Source of the DNA: JAAXHH01 sp965248395
GTDB taxonomy: Bacteria > JAAXHH01
Direction: 5' to 3'
Length of the DNA: 64,000 nt
Assembly: GCA_965248395.1 (NCBI GenBank)
Contig: OZ252103.1
Location: 1,736,001 to 1,800,000, forward strand
Part shown: in pieces, positions 63,456 to 64,000 of the stretch
Layout: every line of letters starts with the position of its first letter
How positions within the stretch are numbered: position 1 is the stretch's first letter
Position numbers and translations under genes: made by a program
The notes under the pieces: model-generated
What the model was told of the DNA's origin: nothing
Databases searched by the model: none
What the model saw: only the letters and a program-made list of their open reading frames with translations

Positions 63456-64000
63456 ATGATTTACTCTAAAGCCAGGATGAAGCGACGACAAGCACGGGAT
63501 CTGCCCACAGTCCATGGGTGTGCCGCCGGTGTTGACATCGGATCGCAGTTTCACGTTGTGGCTGTGTCCGGAGTGTTATCCGACGCACCTGTTCAGACAT
63601 TCAGCAGCTTTACCGGAGACCTTCACCGGCTGGCGGATTGGCTGGAGGGCCTTGAGATCACGACGGTGGCGATGGAATCTACGGGTATCTACTGGATTCC
63701 CTTGTTTGAGATCCTCGAAGCCCGAGGTTTGGAGGTGCTGCTCGTCAATGCCCGGCACGTCAAGCAGGTGCCGGGTGGCAAGACCGACGTCAACGATGCC
63801 CAGTGGCTTCAGCAACTGCATCAATACGGGTTGTTGCGCGGCAGTTTCAGGCTGGCCCGCCAGGTGGCTGCGCTCCGCGCCTATCTGCGACATCGGGAGC
63901 GTTTGCTCGCCTATGCCGCCGCCCACATCCAACATATGCAAAAAGCGCTGATGCAGATGAACATACAGTTGCACCACGTGCTTTCCGATATCACTGGCGC
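63456..64000 (+). CDS. IS110-family recombinase, N-terminal part (runs off the window)
   Basis: ATG 63456 after GGAGGGAGGG opens a frame that stays open for 181 codons to the window end. It shows the RuvC-like DEDD residues: Asp27 in AAGVDIGSQFHVVAV, Glu74 in TTVAMESTGIYW, and Asp111/Asp114 in GGKTDVNDAQWLQQL. Its intact catalytic region contrasts with the deleted relative at 50760. The C-terminal serine domain lies beyond the window. It catalyses RNA-guided insertion of its element in characterised relatives. Confidence 0.9.
   Translation, partial: MIYSKARMKRRQARDLPTVHGCAAGVDIGSQFHVVAVSGVLSDAPVQTFSSFTGDLHRLADWLEGLEITTVAMESTGIYWIPLFEILEARGLEVLLVNARHVKQVPGGKTDVNDAQWLQQLHQYGLLRGSFRLARQVAALRAYLRHRERLLAYAAAHIQHMQKALMQMNIQLHHVLSDITG

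Overview
The window looks like chromosomal DNA of a G+C-rich, double-membrane (diderm) bacterium. An outer membrane is implied by lipoproteins with clear lipoboxes, a 2160-residue protein with a C-terminal autotransporter barrel, and MltG. The mix of genes (a TPR lipoprotein starting CAYYNTFYNAR, coproporphyrin-type heme genes, PhyH and TauD-like dioxygenases, and a secreted DUF255 protein) would fit an uncultured FCB-type lineage such as Latescibacterota or Gemmatimonadota. That placement is an inference from gene content; no rRNA or tRNA is present to confirm it.

From 1 to about 31,970 the DNA is dense housekeeping sequence. It holds ssb; an OmpR-type regulator with a degenerate receiver; a TPR lipoprotein; pyrK-pyrD-pyrF (pyrimidine synthesis); a SpoU methyltransferase; hemQ and a ferrochelatase, divergent (coproporphyrin heme route); a cysteine hydrolase, nadE and a nitrilase-family amidase on one strand; queC; hrpA; a nucleoside transporter; two membrane-associated glycosyltransferase genes back to back; an SDR; a minus-strand series M20 peptidase, unknown membrane protein, TauD-like dioxygenase, ruvX, mltG; a dihydrolipoyl dehydrogenase; and a secreted thioredoxin-fold DUF255-DsbD fusion.

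From about 32,000 to 44,300 the content becomes accessory and partly defence-like. It includes a chromosomal PcfJ-domain protein behind a palindrome-rich leader, an AT-richer two-gene unit (SMC/ABC-type ATPase plus TOPRIM-like DUF4276-type protein), and two tandem HNH endonucleases with modified-base-sensor-like N-terminal domains. These are interspersed with metabolic genes: PhyH dioxygenase, APH-type kinase, ComB-like phosphatase, C45 acyltransferase and a beta-propeller lipoprotein.

From 44,759 to 63,233 the window is an insertion-sequence island. Two near-identical 1255-bp IS3-family copies lie in inverted orientation around about 16 kb. Between them are a beheaded MFS transporter, a class V aminotransferase, a Tat-exported dienelactone hydrolase, an apparently intact IS5-family element with TTAA duplications, a deleted IS110-family recombinase, an IS3 orfA stub, a dead IS630 element and an intact IS630 element sharing one TA target, and a giant autotransporter with seven 96-residue Ig-like repeats. 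A further IS110-family recombinase begins at 63,456 and runs off the window. No CRISPR array, rRNA or tRNA was seen. The strongest candidates for follow-up are the ATPase/TOPRIM-like pair, the tandem HNH pair, the palindromic leader of the PcfJ gene, and the IS-bracketed autotransporter.
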